Positions 1 to 10,600 are shown, numbered from the stretch's first letter. The stretch is 64,000 nt of DNA from Tubulanus polymorphus (GCF_964204645.1 NC_134025.1:13707001-13771000), one strand, 5' to 3'. Numbers and translations: made by a program. The notes: generated by a model from the sequence alone, not told the origin.

Positions 1-701
1 TGATATGGTTTGTAGTCTTGAACTACGAGTTTTTATCACCAGTGAATTTTTAACCCTCTGTCCTTACGGACCGATGAAATGATATTCATCCAATCAAACA
101 TAGGCAAGCCTATTTATTATATATTGATATTTCCAATAAGAGTGCAGTAATTTTAAGGGGGTCACACTTATATTTGATTTTATGATAACATTAAAACTAA
201 TTAGACATCATTTCACTACACACTACTTGGTGTGAATTTTAAAGGTGGCTGATAACGATCTGACAATCAGTGCCCAGTGTGTATATATTTACAATTAGCT
301 CACAATGCAGGAAACATGTTGGCTCATAATGAAAGTACATCACTTAGACACACTGCTATGGTGCTATCGCCATTGATTTCGCTAAAAGTTTGGTCGGAAA
401 AAATACATTGTCAGTTTAAAAATGGTACTGCCATGTCCAAAGCAGACATACTGCTTGCTACAGCCTGGCAGGGGGCATTGAATGGCTGAGTTACATATTA
501 TTTGCACTATGCATTTTGTAACCACAATCGATTGCAAAGTTCTAGCCCCAAATTTATAAATTCAATGATTGTGGCAAGCAACTTTGATTACTGTATTTGT
601 TGACCAAGGGATGTTGAATATTGAAATTGTCAAGTATTTCACAAAGTTTGCATGGTTTCCCTGGACCCCTAGTTAAGAAAAACCTTGCATATTTTCCTTA
701 G
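1..701 (+). other. PDSS2: PDSS2 intron, 3' part (upstream exons off-window)
   Basis: This stretch lies before the first PDSS2 exon in the window. I searched it for the exon that should precede the QRxLAEITE segment and found none, so the 5' half of the gene is to the left of the window. An open frame at 277-489 does not resemble the family. The last 200 bases are a reversed fragment of the R154 repeat, listed separately. The intron ends in a TTTTCCTTAG acceptor at 701. Confidence 0.6.
482..675 (-). mobile_element. R154 repeat fragment, reversed
   Basis: Read on the minus strand, this matches the start of the R154 family: an AACTAGGGGTCCAGGGA terminus at about 675, then a diverged unit with TTGAATATTGAAATTG and a GCAATCGATTGTGGTTACAAAAT block that other copies share. 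It is more diverged than the 61-kb copy. Its terminus lies only about 27 bases before the splice acceptor of the next PDSS2 exon. Confidence 0.6.
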
Positions 702-897
702 CCAGAGACAGTTAGCGGAAATCACAGAAATGATCCACACTGCCACACTTATACATAAAGGCGTCATCAATCTTAAAGATGTGATCATAGAAGAACAGAA
801 AAAAGATATGAAATTTGGAAATAAGGTTGCGATACTCAGTGGAGACTTCTTGTTGGCAAATGCGTGCACAGGCTTAGCATCGTTGAATAATACTGAA
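702..897 (+). CDS. PDSS2: PDSS2 internal exon: decaprenyl/solanesyl diphosphate synthase subunit 2
   Basis: This exon encodes part of the all-alpha polyprenyl synthetase fold, including [20 protein letters not shown] and [18 protein letters not shown], which I recognise as PDSS2 rather than PDSS1. In the catalytic subunit the first aspartate-rich DDxxD motif follows the IH..xLIHD helix; here that position reads LIHKGVIN, with no aspartate cluster, as is known for PDSS2. The protein works in mitochondria as the partner of PDSS1, making the isoprenoid tail of ubiquinone. The exon begins after TTTTCCTTAG with one base completing a split codon and ends at GAA before GTAAGG (phase 0). The 90-base intron that follows is the shortest in the gene. 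Confidence 0.93.
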
Positions 898-987
898 GTA
901 AGGTGAATTTAAATATTCTGACTTCTATATTTCCTTTGTCAGATGTTTGATGAGACCATGCACTAATTTTTGATATAATCATTGTAG

Positions 988-1215
988 GTTGTGGAGATAA
1001 TTTCCGGTGCTATTGCCAACTTAGTGGAGGCAGAATTTACTTCACGAGTCGGGGATATTTTCACATCATTCGATGTTTGGAAGCAGTACACATATCTTTC
1101 AATTGCAGCTTTAATTGCAAAAAGTTGTCAAGCTGCCTTAATTTTGGCACATCACTCGGTGAATTACCAGAAAAATGCTTATGAGTATGGTAAGCATGTG
1201 GCCTTTTTACATCAA
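988..1215 (+). CDS. PDSS2: PDSS2 internal exon
   Basis: The exon has 76 codons and is in phase 0 at both ends. It follows the acceptor ATTGTAG and precedes the donor GTAAGTAAC. The product begins VVEIISGAIANLVEAEF and contains SIAALIAKSCQAALILA and YEYGKHVAFLHQ, collinear with the human protein from its VVELLASALMDLV segment to its YGKHMAMSHK segment. In catalytic prenyl synthases this last region carries the second aspartate-rich motif, GxxFQxxDDxxD. Here the line is YGKHVAFLHQ followed by LYQDLQPF, so that motif is absent, consistent with a regulatory or structural subunit that needs PDSS1. Confidence 0.93.
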
Positions 1216-1408
1216 GTAAGTAACATTCATGTTAAGCCCACTTGCATTCGTTGTTTGTCCATTAAATTTTGACAGATCCATCCATAGGAAAGAAATGTAT
1301 TGTGAAACCTGATATATCAAACAAAATATTTCCCAAATTTTACAAGGATTATGAAGTAATGGAAGTGTCCATCAAGCCAGAAGGAAAAATGTTCTACAAA
1401 AGAAAATG

Positions 1409-1727
1409 AATTAGGCCCTTCAAAGTTGATACCTTGTTTCTCATCAAATCGCGAAGCCGCCCACGTCACTCCCGAAAGCCAAAATAAAAAGTAAGAAATA
1501 AAGTCCGAAACCCGCGTCGGATTGTTTACGGTTGACCCTTTCTTTCTTTTAAAAATAAAATCACCCCACACCCACCCGCCCTCGTCTCATTGGAAAATAT
1601 GAATATACCAGTTTATTTCCACTTTTTTATTTTAGAAATGCTCATAATCATAAAATTCGCCTGCCCTCATCATGTCTAGAAAAGAGGTTTGGATGAAAAA
1701 CAAGGTATCAACTTTGAAGGGCCTAAT
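1409..1727. mobile_element. MITE with 36-bp terminal inverted repeats in a PDSS2 intron
   Basis: The left arm 1409-1444 and right arm 1692-1727 are reverse complements over 36 bases with one mismatch. The ends read TTAGGCCCTTC and GAAGGGCCTAA. The roughly 250-bp interior has no coding potential. The terminal TA or TAA could be a target duplication, as in Tc1/mariner or Harbinger-type MITEs, but the palindromic edge makes this ambiguous. The element sits in the 680-base intron between two PDSS2 exons and accounts for the look-alike peptides read from both strands. Confidence 0.75.
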
Positions 1728-1895
1728 ACCCAAAATGTCAGTCCAACAGAATTAAGTTTTATAGAAAGTTTTCCACATGCATTGGTCTCTGTTAATATTC
1801 AAGATAATTTCATGAAACTTGTATACTTGTTAAGGGCATTGTTCCATAGTTTGCTTTTTAGGGAAATTATGATGCAGTTTTTATCTTTTCTTCAG

Positions 1896-2039
1896 CTTTA
1901 TCAAGATTTGCAGCCATTTATTCATCCAAATGAATTTGGCCAAGAGTTCAGAATATCGTCAGCACCTGCTGTTTTGTATTTTCACGAGAAAAAGATTGAC
2001 ATTTCTTCAGTCTCTTTGGGCAAGCAGGATAAGCAACAA
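1896..2039 (+). CDS. PDSS2: PDSS2 internal exon
   Basis: This exon has 48 codons and is phase 0 at both ends, following the acceptor TTTTCTTCAG and preceding the donor GTAGGTG at 2040. It encodes LYQDLQPFIHPNEFG and then FRISSAPAVLYFHEKK, matching the human DVQPFIK...LNSAPVVLHQEF segment. The frame stays open upstream into the MITE by chance, but the splice site and homology set the exon start at 1896. The lysine/glutamine-rich end (GKQDKQQ) joins directly in frame to the last exon 8.7 kb away. Confidence 0.9.
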
Positions 2040-2944
2040 GTAGGTGTTAGGAGGTAGCTGCAAAAATATAAAAGGTTAAAAAAGACACCTTATGTAAGAG
2101 ACCAAACAGTGAAAAAAGAAAATGGCCTGTTGGTTGATCTTCAATAACATGTTCTTAATTTTAACCAACCTGGCGCTATTGCATTCACTTTTTGCCAATT
2201 TTCATCATTCATCTGTCAAGTAATTTAGGGAAATTTTCAACATAGTTTTATGTTTTGCTTCAATTTGGTTTATGTACATATCTATCCTAACCATCTAAAC
2301 ATATCTGCAAGGCCTTAATTGGGCCCAATCAGAATTAAGATGGCGATTGCTGTTTGCCAAAATGAGCACTTTTTGTATATTTTTAAAATTTTCGTGGGAT
2401 GTTTTGTGGACACTTCGGTGAATTATCTTGAGGTTTGGCGTCATATATGTATCCTACTAGGGCCCATCATCTTATGAAACAAATAAAGCGAAAATAGTTC
2501 CATATTAGGGCAAAGCCTTTAAATCATTAGACAGTCAGAACTTTTTTGAACTAAAGTGCTGATATAAGTGATGATTCCCCCATTCAAATTGTTAGATTTT
2601 GATCGTTACTTTAGTAATTAAAGCATGATGATACATTGTGATTAGCGTATTGAATGACAGCGCCATATTTGAGCTGTGCGTCGATCGTTGTGTCATGGAA
2701 TTAGGGTGGAACTACCTTTATTGTATTGTAGAGTTTATTAAAATAACACTGATTGTCATTTCAATGGCAATATATTCGACAGACATTCGCCATTCTGCCC
2801 AAGTTCGCAATGCTAGACATTCGACATCCAAACGACGTACCCTTACGCATGTAATCGACAGGCTTTCCGCATCCTTGCAAAAACTTATCATCAAGGCATC
2901 AACAAGGTCGATGTCAATTGTCTGAGAGGGGATTGGTACAGACA
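2040..2944 (+). other. PDSS2: PDSS2 last intron, 5' part
   Basis: This is the intron start, with donor GTAGGT. It is AT-rich with no repeat or coding frame I can support. The short open frames around 2638-2945 on both strands show no recognisable features. Confidence 0.5.
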
Positions 2945-3900
2945 CTTAGACTGACAGCTGCATAAAGGTAATTGACGATCAAATATGGCTGCCCGAGTGG
3001 CCATCTTGAATTTCTTGTTTGCATGATGCAGCCCGCAATTCTTGATGGATTTCCTCCAAAATATGGTGTGAGGATCAGGGCAGGTAAGCTATCCATCCCT
3101 GAATATGGAGGTCATCTTGAATATGGAGGTCATCGGCTTTCAAATATGGCTACCAGGGCAGCCATCTTGAATTTAATTTCTTGTTAGCATGAAACAGCCT
3201 GCAATTCTTGATGCATTTCCATGAAACTTGGTGTGAGTATTTGGGTAGGTGGGTACCCCTTATTGCAAATTGAGGTCATCGGCTGTCAAGTATAGCAACC
3301 AGGGTGGCCATCCATCTTGGATTTCTTTTTAGCACAATACTCTACAGCTTACAATTCTTGATGGATTTTTAGCATTGGTTGACGTCTATGACGTCATGCC
3401 AATTGTAGTAAAATGGATCGAAAGTCGTAGTCGAAAAAAAAGCCCTGACTCTTCTCATTTTCAGAGCAACTTCAAATTGTAACTCCGTTCTCGTAAAACA
3501 GTAGACACAGCTGACAATGACTCAAATAATGTTTCAATTATTCCCTACTAGATAGCGTCGCCAGACACATTGACTTCGGCAGTAAAAAATGGGGAACGGC
3601 CTCTTCTGAATAGAAAAACATAAAATGATGTACCTCCGATTTAGAAATATCGGAGGTCATCGGCTTTAGAATATGGCCGCCAGGTCAGCCATCTCAAATT
3701 TCTAGCACAAAACGGCCTGCAATTCTTGATTTTCATGATACTAGGAGAAAGAATTTTGGTAGGTGAAATGTCTACCCCTTATTGAAAATTGAGTTCAAGT
3801 ATGGCCACCAGGGTTGCCATCCATCTTGGATTTCTTTTCAGCACGATGCCTACACCAATTCTTGATGCATTTTTTCATGTAGTGTGATCTTTGCAGGGCA
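2945..3900 (+). repeat. Diverged tandem repeat, unit about 150 bp
   Basis: A block containing GGCCATCTTGAATTTCTTG, a GCATGATGCAGCC-like stretch and AATTCTTGATGGATTT recurs near 2999, 3158, 3310, 3680 and 3814. The first three starts are 150-160 bases apart, and the gap before the fourth holds about 280 bases of unrelated sequence (about 3370-3650) that may be a later insertion. The units have drifted considerably. No protein is encoded. Confidence 0.65.
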
Positions 3901-3904
3901 GCTA

Positions 3905-4100
3905 AAATGGGCTTGTCTTTTCATGTAAGGATATATTAACAGAAAATGAACATTATCGCCACATAGCCTATACCATCTTAACTACGGTATTTTAAAACTT
4001 GTTACATCGTTACAATGTAAATCTTTCTGTAAAACTTTGAATACTGAATCATTCTTCTTCTACTGGGTCATGAAGGTACAAGGCCCGCGGGCCTCTTGTT
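3905..4100 (+). repeat. Repeat segment ending in a GC palindrome
   Basis: Bases 3911-4010 (TGTCTTTTCATGTAAGGATA onward) recur in diverged form at 5456-5560. The segment ends with AGGCCCGCGGGCCT, a 14-base perfect palindrome at about 4081-4094, then CTTGTT. It is probably the 3' end of the same interspersed element as the preceding tandem units. Confidence 0.5.
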
Positions 4101-4103
4101 AGG

Positions 4104-4330
4104 GAATTGAATCGAGCAGCCTCAGTAGCTATGTGAGATAAGGCGTGATGCTGTTGCGTCCAGTATCAGTGCTCAGTGACAAGTGGGTTCGAGTCCTGCT
4201 GACTGCTTTCAGTGTGCGGGCAACACTTCAAAGGCCGTCCCGTCGTGAGGTTAAATGAGCAATCCAATAGGGTTAAAAACCAAGGTCCGAATGACGTTAA
4301 CAAACAATAAGACAAACAATCAATCCTCAG
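4104..4330 (+). mobile_element. Probable tRNA-derived SINE
   Basis: A polymerase III B-box, GGTTCGAGTCC, lies at 4186-4196, with an A-box-like TAGCTATGTGAG about 60 bases upstream. The outer bases GCAGCC (about 4116) and GACTGC (4201-4206) can pair as an acceptor stem, suggesting a tRNA of the long-variable-arm type. A conserved-looking body follows, then an A/C-rich tail with AACAAACAA and CAAACAATC. The D and anticodon arms do not fold convincingly, so a SINE is more likely than a working tRNA gene. Confidence 0.55.
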
Positions 4331-5394
4331 CCTGCCTCAGTATTGACACCAACGCAGGCATCGCTCTCTGTGCGACTTTTTGATGCGTACGTTTGTCCGG
4401 TTGATCTACCTACAGTCAACCTAAATTGGTCTCGTTTTTAAGAAACATTATTCTCTTTAAAATTCTGTGTCTAATTCGTACTCCATAATCCGTATTTTCA
4501 CTTATTCCGTAGCCAAATGATTGGTCCCGTTGTCAAATTTATATATGTAAATCCTTGTGTAATCCGTATCAGCTGTATCAGCTGTTGGGAACATATACTT
4601 AAAGTGAAAAAAGTATAAACATCTGTAATCTAATGAGGTTAATGTGGTCAGTAGGAAAAATGTGAAACTCCAGTAAATACTGAAGTTAATTCATCAATCT
4701 CATAGTTTCAAGCTTCACTAAATAATAAATATTCAGTATGCTATTATCTGTCAATCAGCAAAAGTACTTTGATGAATCGCCCTGAAGTACATGGCCTGTG
4801 GGTTATCTGTACTAGACACACGATGGCATCAAATTGTCCCACTCTACTGAAACCAGTTGGTTTTTTCTTTTCATGTATAAAATGGATCTAATGAACCATC
4901 GGATACTATAAACTTTTTGTTTCAAGGTTGACTGTATTATGCATCAAGAGTATTTTGCATTCAGAAAAATCGTTCTGTTTTTTTTTTTTCATTATTCAGC
5001 AATAGGGCCTAACAGCTCATGCAAGGAAAACCACAGTCAGTCGCCCTTACCCTACCCTTACAGTTGTACGTTAAATACAAATCTTGTGTAGGCGAAAGTG
5101 CCGAAATTGTTGTATCAAATGGGTTTTTTATACAAATCTTGATTGATATAAATCTCTTGGCTGGGACATAATGGAAAACATCAGAATAAACTAGTTTCAT
5201 CTTTAACAAAATCGCGTTAATGAGGTTAAACAATGCAAATAGTGTAGGCTAAATCGTTCGGCAGAAAAATGAAATTCATTTAATTCTTAAGTCTGTGGTC
5301 CTCCCAATCAACATCTTCATTGAACATTTTCCGGCAGATGTAAAGCATTAACCACTTAATACCTTACCACAGTATAATCTACCAATGCTTCAAG
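4331..5394 (+). other. PDSS2 intron, no feature seen
   Basis: This is AT-rich intron sequence with no supported gene, RNA or repeat. The minus-strand frame at 5009-5233 has no recognisable content. Confidence 0.5.
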
Positions 5395-5602
5395 AACCAT
5401 GGGCCTCATGTTTTGACGTTGTGTGACGTTTCGGACAGGTAAGATGGTTTGGCTCTCTTGTCTTTTCATGTGAGGATATATGCACAGAAAATGAATTTAT
5501 CACCACGTAGCTTATACAATCTAAACTACATGTATATTTTAGAACTTGTTAATATTTTCATGGTTTATTGGTACCTTTGCAAATTTTGTTACCATAACTG
5601 AT
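5395..5602 (+). repeat. Second copy of the 3.9-kb repeat segment
   Basis: Bases 5456-5560 repeat the 3911-4010 segment, and GAACCATGGGCCTCATGTT at about 5395 resembles the palindromic GGGCCTCTTGTT end of that family. The next bases (GGTACCTTTGCAAATTTTGTTACC) resemble an R154 unit. The LINE appears to have inserted into, or beside, these older repeats. Confidence 0.45.
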
Positions 5603-5696
5603 CCAATATGGCGGCGACCACTAAAAGCTTGATCGGTCGCCTCGACAGTTTTCCTGTTTTTTTTTTTGTGAGGTATTAAAACGACACAACCTAGAA

Positions 5697-7088
5697 ATGG
5701 AGCTAAAACGACCATTAACAGTTGTTCTATTCGGCTCAAAATTCACCAATGCTGATCTAATATCCGCTGTAGGAAAAAACGTGGATTCTATAAAAGCGAT
5801 TCAGTGTTTACGTAATCGGTGTAACATTACATTTACTAGCCAGGATGTCCTCCAAAATATCATAACGACCGGTCTCAAAATCAAAGGTAAAATGTTTTTT
5901 CCCACTAAAGTTGAAGAAGCAGATGATGTTACTAATATAACTGAAAGATGCGCCGGTAGAGCTGTCGGACGAATACATAGCAGCTCAGTTAAGTCATTTC
6001 GGAGAAGTAATGAACAGCAGTATTCGTCGAGGTAAAATACAAGGAACAGAAATATTGAATGGAACTATTTATGCGAAAATGAAAAAAGTTGCAAATATCA
6101 TTCCAGTTGAACATAATGTCAGTACTGTGGAGATACAGATCATCCATATTTCAAATGTCTGCTATGTACAAGAAAGCGTTGTATAAAATGCGGTTCGTTC
6201 AATCATCTGGCGGAGGGCTGTCCAGTTGGTTTTGTATGCTTTAATTGCCACGAATATGGCTATAAAAAATTCATGTGTCCAAAACTACAGGATATTGCGA
6301 AAAAAATCAATTATTCGGCTGAAGAATGTCAGATAGTCGGTGAGGTCCGTTCAAAAGAGATCACTCACTCAACGCCCAAACCTGTGTCAGCGTCGACTAC
6401 AATTGTCAAACCGAAAAGCGTGATTGAGCACATAATCATAGGTGATTCGAACTGTAACCGACTAATCTTTCACGATATGAAAGATAGTATTTTAGTTGAT
6501 TCAACCCCGGGTGCAACTGCTGCTGAAATCGAAGTAATTATGGAAAATCTGAAAATAAAAGAATCATCAGAGAAATGTGCCGTAAAAAATGTTGTAGGTC
6601 ATTTCGGAACAAATGACATTTCGCGCTTCAAGGATGACCACGAACAGATTATACTCAATATATCCAAGTCAATAATCGTACTAAAAAAACATTTTCCAAA
6701 CGCCGTGATCCACGTATCCAGTATACTGCCGCGCAAGGGGAAAAGTAAAACCGCCGTAGCCTGTAATGAGACGTCAAAGAAAGTAAATTCTTTCATCGAG
6801 AAATTGTGTAAATCGGAAAAAGGCGTTACGTATATAAACAACGACAAATATTTTTCCCCAAACATGTCAGTGCCGAAATCATTATATGATGTGAACGATA
6901 AAGGGGGAATCCACATTGGAATCGAGGGAGCCAAGATTCTAACAAACACGTTTTTGGCGTCTCTAGGTCTATTGCCTGCTGCAGATTCTGAGAACAACAA
7001 ACGATCCCTCAGCCAGTCATCTTCTATCCATGTGAGCCCTGCGCACAAAAAGATAATCATGGAATCTAGTGAAGCTAGCTATGTATAA
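5697..7088 (+). pseudogene. LINE ORF1: zinc-knuckle plus SGNH esterase protein, frameshifted
   Basis: ORF1 starts at ATG 5697 (MELKRPLTVV). The frame shifts by one base near 5948, where the better reading continues with APVELSDEYIAAQLSHFGEV, an RRM-like segment, and shifts back near 6115. It then gives a cysteine cluster beginning CGDTDHPYFKC, one intact CCHC zinc knuckle (CIKCGSFNHLAEGC, about 6180-6221), and a second knuckle (CFNCHEYGYKKFMC) whose histidine is replaced by tyrosine. From about 6430 an SGNH-hydrolase-like domain follows, with GDSN (about 6441), GTND (about 6606) and a terminal DKGGIHIG block (about 6898). Such ORF1 proteins bind element RNA; the esterase role is less clear. 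Confidence 0.82.
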
Positions 7089-7112
7089 ATACACTTTTTC
7101 ACTATCTTTAGT

Positions 7113-9680
7113 ATGTCCTGTAATTACGTTTCTGAAACTGATTTTCATACGGTTCGTCAAAATAAAAGGTTTTCATTACTTTCATTTAATATTCGTAGTG
7201 CGAACAAACATTTTGACTCCTTTGTTAACTACCTTGATGTTTTAAGGGCGGACACTTCTGTCATAGGGATCTCCGAAACTTGGGCTATTGAAAATAACGA
7301 TAATGCTAGCCTTTATCATTTAAGTGGTTATAATTCCTTATTTAAGTGTAGGAAAAATGTAATTGGTGGTGGTGTTGCTTTATATGTAAAAAATAGTTTG
7401 AACTTTAAAATTCGCCATGACTTGTGTAGTGATTTCAATATTTACGAACCTATATTTGTTGAGATAACGGAAAAAAGGGAAAAAACAAAATTGTGGGCGT
7501 CATTTATCGACCCCCTGGTCTTAGTATAAAATCATTTCAAAATGAATTTGATAAGGTATTGAGAAAAATTAATAATGAAAATAAATTGTGTTATATTATG
7601 GGTGATTTTAATATAAATTTACTTATGTCAGATTTGCATCAGCAAACAGGTGATTTTAGTAATACTCTATTAACGAATTCTTTCTACCCTCTTATTGACA
7701 AGCCGACTCGCGTTACATCTACATCGGCAACACTAATTGATAATATATTTTGTAATAATGTAAAAAACGATCATCATTCAGGTATTTTAGTGACCGATAT
7801 CTCAGGTCACTTTCCGATTTTTTCTATCGTTAACTCTGAAAACGAACCCGTTATTGACGAATCTAGTTATTTTAGGAACTATTGTGACTGAAATGTCAGC
7901 TATTTCAATAGACTACTCCAGTCAGTTGACTGGTTCGATATACAAAATTGTGTTAATGCAAGCGACTCATATAAACTCTTCTTAAACAAATTTTGGATCC
8001 TGTATGAACGAGCATTTCCTATACAAAATCGACACACAAATAACACACAAAAATCTTGCTCAAATCACTGGCTAACAGCCGGCCTGAGAAATTCAATAAA
8101 GCATAAAAATCAACTTTACAAACAGTTCTTGAAATACAAATCAGATGAAAGAAAAGAAGTCTATATCCGTTACAAAAATTACTTAAAATTACTCAGGCGC
8201 TCAAAGAAAGATTATTACTCTAATAAACTACTAGCTGCCTCTCAAAATTCTAAGAAAACTTGGACTATCATAAATGATATACTTGGTAAATCTAGAAATG
8301 AAAATAAATTACCCGATGTTTTTAAAACTGACGATCACCGGAAAAAATTTGATAGAAGTCACATTGCCAATGAGTTTAATAAATATTTTGTTAATGTTGG
8401 GGAAAACCTGGCGAAAAAAATATCAGACCCAGGTGTTGATTTTTATAAGAGACTAGTAAATTTTTGCGAAAAGTTCAATATAATTTCATCAAGTCAATTC
8501 GGCTTCCGGAAACACCACTCTCCTGCAATGGCTCTGATCAAACTGATCAACGAAATCACAAATAACATAGATAATAAAAAGACTACAATTGGAATATTTT
8601 TGGATCTTTCTAAAGCATTCGACACTGTAAACCATCACATTCTTCTAGAAAAACTTAAATTTTATGGTATTAAGGGATTACCCCTCCTTTGGTTTAAAAA
8701 CTATCTTGAAAATAGATGCCAAGTTGTACAAATAGAAAATAAAATATCAGACCCCCTCCAAATCAAAATCGGAGTTCCGCAAGGGTCTTGGTCCCTTACT
8801 ATTTTTGTTATATATCAATGACAGCACAAATGTAAGTAATCTTATTCAATTAATCTTGTTCGCCGATGACACGAACGCCTTTATCAGTGATACCGACCGC
8901 CATCGCATTATCCGAAATATAAATACTGAATCATATAAATTATCAATATGGTTTCAAGCAAACAAATTATCATTGAACCTGGAAAAAACAAATTATATAG
9001 TATTCGGTCCTGACTTACCAAACAACGTTTTTATCCATATAAATGGTCAACCTATTAACCGTGTAAAACACACTAATTTCCTAGGGGTTTGTATTGATGA
9101 AAAATTATCATGGAAGGAACATATAAATAATATTAGAATAAGAGTTGCCCGCAGTGTAGGTATACTGAATCGACTAAAACATATTCTGCCACAACGTATC
9201 CTTATCAATTTATATTTTGCTCTTATCGATCCACACCTAAGCTATTGTAATATTGTATGGTCATCAAATCATTCGAATCTCTTAAATCCTTTACTTCTAT
9301 TACAAAAACGTGCCGTCAGAATTATTACCAACTCTTACTACCTAGAACATACAAATTCACTATTCAAAAGACTTAATATTCTAAAAATCCAAGATATTAA
9401 TTACTTCCAAATTGGTTGTTTTATGTATAACTACTCCCATAATGATATTCCCCGCAGTTTTGAAAATTATTTTCCTCTAAGAAATCAAATTCACAGCCGC
9501 TTAACCAGAAATCGTAACGACCTAATTATTCAATATTTCAAGGGACAATTAAAGAAACACTCATTAAAAGTTATAGGCCCCCAATTTTGGAACAAATTAA
9601 ATACAGATATAAAAAAATCAATAAGTTTATTCGTTTTTAAAAAAAGGCTCAAACATTCCCTTGTTGAGCTATATTCGTAA
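7113..9680 (+). pseudogene. LINE ORF2: endonuclease-reverse transcriptase, multiply broken
   Basis: The endonuclease runs from about 7150 (LLSFNIRSANKHF) through ISETW, GGGVALYVKN, a frameshift near 7490, GVIYRPPG, GDFNINL and LIDNIF. The last catalytic block reads ISGHFPIF instead of the usual SDH form, so the aspartate is lost. A TGA at 7889-7891 interrupts the frame. The reverse transcriptase retains QFGFRKHHSPAMAL, FLDLSKAFDTVNH, IGVPQGS and LILFADDTNAF, but the sequence jumps near 8443 from the linker straight to YKRLVNF, missing the N-terminal fingers. A further frameshift lies near 8785, just after GVPQGS. The C-terminal part (8805-9680) is open to its TAA stop. Confidence 0.87.
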
Positions 9681-9958
9681 TTTATTATGTCAATCAGTGT
9701 ATGTATGTCATTGTTCAGTCAGTATATGTATATGTATGTCAGTACGTTGTATTATGATCGGTATTATGTCGTTTTTCTACTCTATTTCATTTCATTTTAT
9801 ATATTTTCTTTTCTAGGGCTGCTTTCTTGTATAAGCTAACTGTTGCTTCAAAGCAGTCCCTCATCTAATATTATTACAATTTTAATGTATTTGTTTATCC
9901 ATTAATTCTGTAAAAATTTTACATGAAAATAAATCATATCATAAATCATATCATATCA

Positions 9959-10302
9959 TAATGAATTGCTAAATTGTAGCTCGTGACATGTTCTATGATT
10001 GTGAAGAGTTTTTACAGCTCATTAGTTGTTGTATATGGTCACTAGGGAATGTTAAATAGTGAAGTAACTTAATATTTTCATATTGTATTGTACTAAGGCA
10101 TATTTTGTAACCACAATGAATTGCAAAATTGTAGCTTGTGACGTGTTCTATGATTGTGGTGAGTTTCATGGTCATTTGTTTATGTATATTGTCATCAGGG
10201 GTGTTGAATAGCTGAATAACTTTGTGTTTCATATTTTATTGGTACCAATGCATATTTTGTTACCACAATGAATTGCAAAATTGTAGCTCATGACATGTTC
10301 TA
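9959..10302 (-). mobile_element. R154 repeat fragment, about 2.3 units, reversed
   Basis: The block TTGCAAAATTGTAGC with flanking CCACAATGAA and TGTTCTATGATTGTG recurs at 9966, 10121 and 10273, spacings of 155 and 152 bases. Read on the minus strand it matches the internal units of the 61-kb R154 copy. The left side is cut by the LINE tail and the right side by the MITE at 10303. Confidence 0.75.
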
Positions 10303-10600
10303 TAGCCGCGATCACACGTGCATTTTTGGCCCTTGCCAAATTTGGCCCGGAACAACTGTTCACACGGGTGCCAAATGGGCCCGAGCCTGTTTGGCCCGGG
10401 CCAAATTTGGCCCGACCAAAAACGTTGGACCAGGCCCGAGCCTCATTTTAGCACCAGACAAATGATTGCGTTTGAATTGCAACTAGCACCCGAAATGATC
10501 CACTTCGCATTGTTGAGTATCGAGTGAATGGTTTGCTATGAACGCGCTCTCTAATTAGGCACGGGCCAAATTTGGTCTGCTGGGTCCCTTGAATAATTTT
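10303..10600. mobile_element. MITE-like element starting TA-GCCGCGATCACACG
   Basis: The sequence after 10302 begins TA then GCCGCGATCACACG, the terminal sequence of the complete 99-bp element at 44981-45079. Its interior contains repeated GGCCAAATTTGGCC blocks, including an 18-base perfect palindrome at 10397-10414, and a further GGGCCAAATTTGG near 10563. I could not find a matching right terminus, so the right boundary is uncertain. It lies within 100 bases of the last PDSS2 exon. Confidence 0.5.

Larger units (their letters stand above)
5603..9958 (+). mobile_element. CR1/L2-like non-LTR retrotransposon (LINE), inactivated
   Basis: This is a near-full-length LINE in the sense direction inside the last PDSS2 intron. 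It has a short 5' leader, an ORF1 with zinc knuckles and an SGNH-esterase domain, and an ORF2 with an apurinic-type endonuclease and reverse transcriptase. It ends in a short-repeat tail of ATCAT units at about 9928-9958 with no poly(A). An esterase-like ORF1 and a microsatellite-like 3' end are known features of the CR1/L2 group. The leader contains CCAATATGGCGGCGACC, similar in core to YY1-type sites in other LINE promoters. Multiple frameshifts, a stop, an active-site change and an internal deletion make it non-autonomous. Confidence 0.9.

Noticed and set aside
277-489. Seventy-codon frame that might be an upstream PDSS2 exon
   Set aside because: Its peptide does not resemble the PDSS2 segment expected before QRxLAEITE, and no suitable splice sites bound it.
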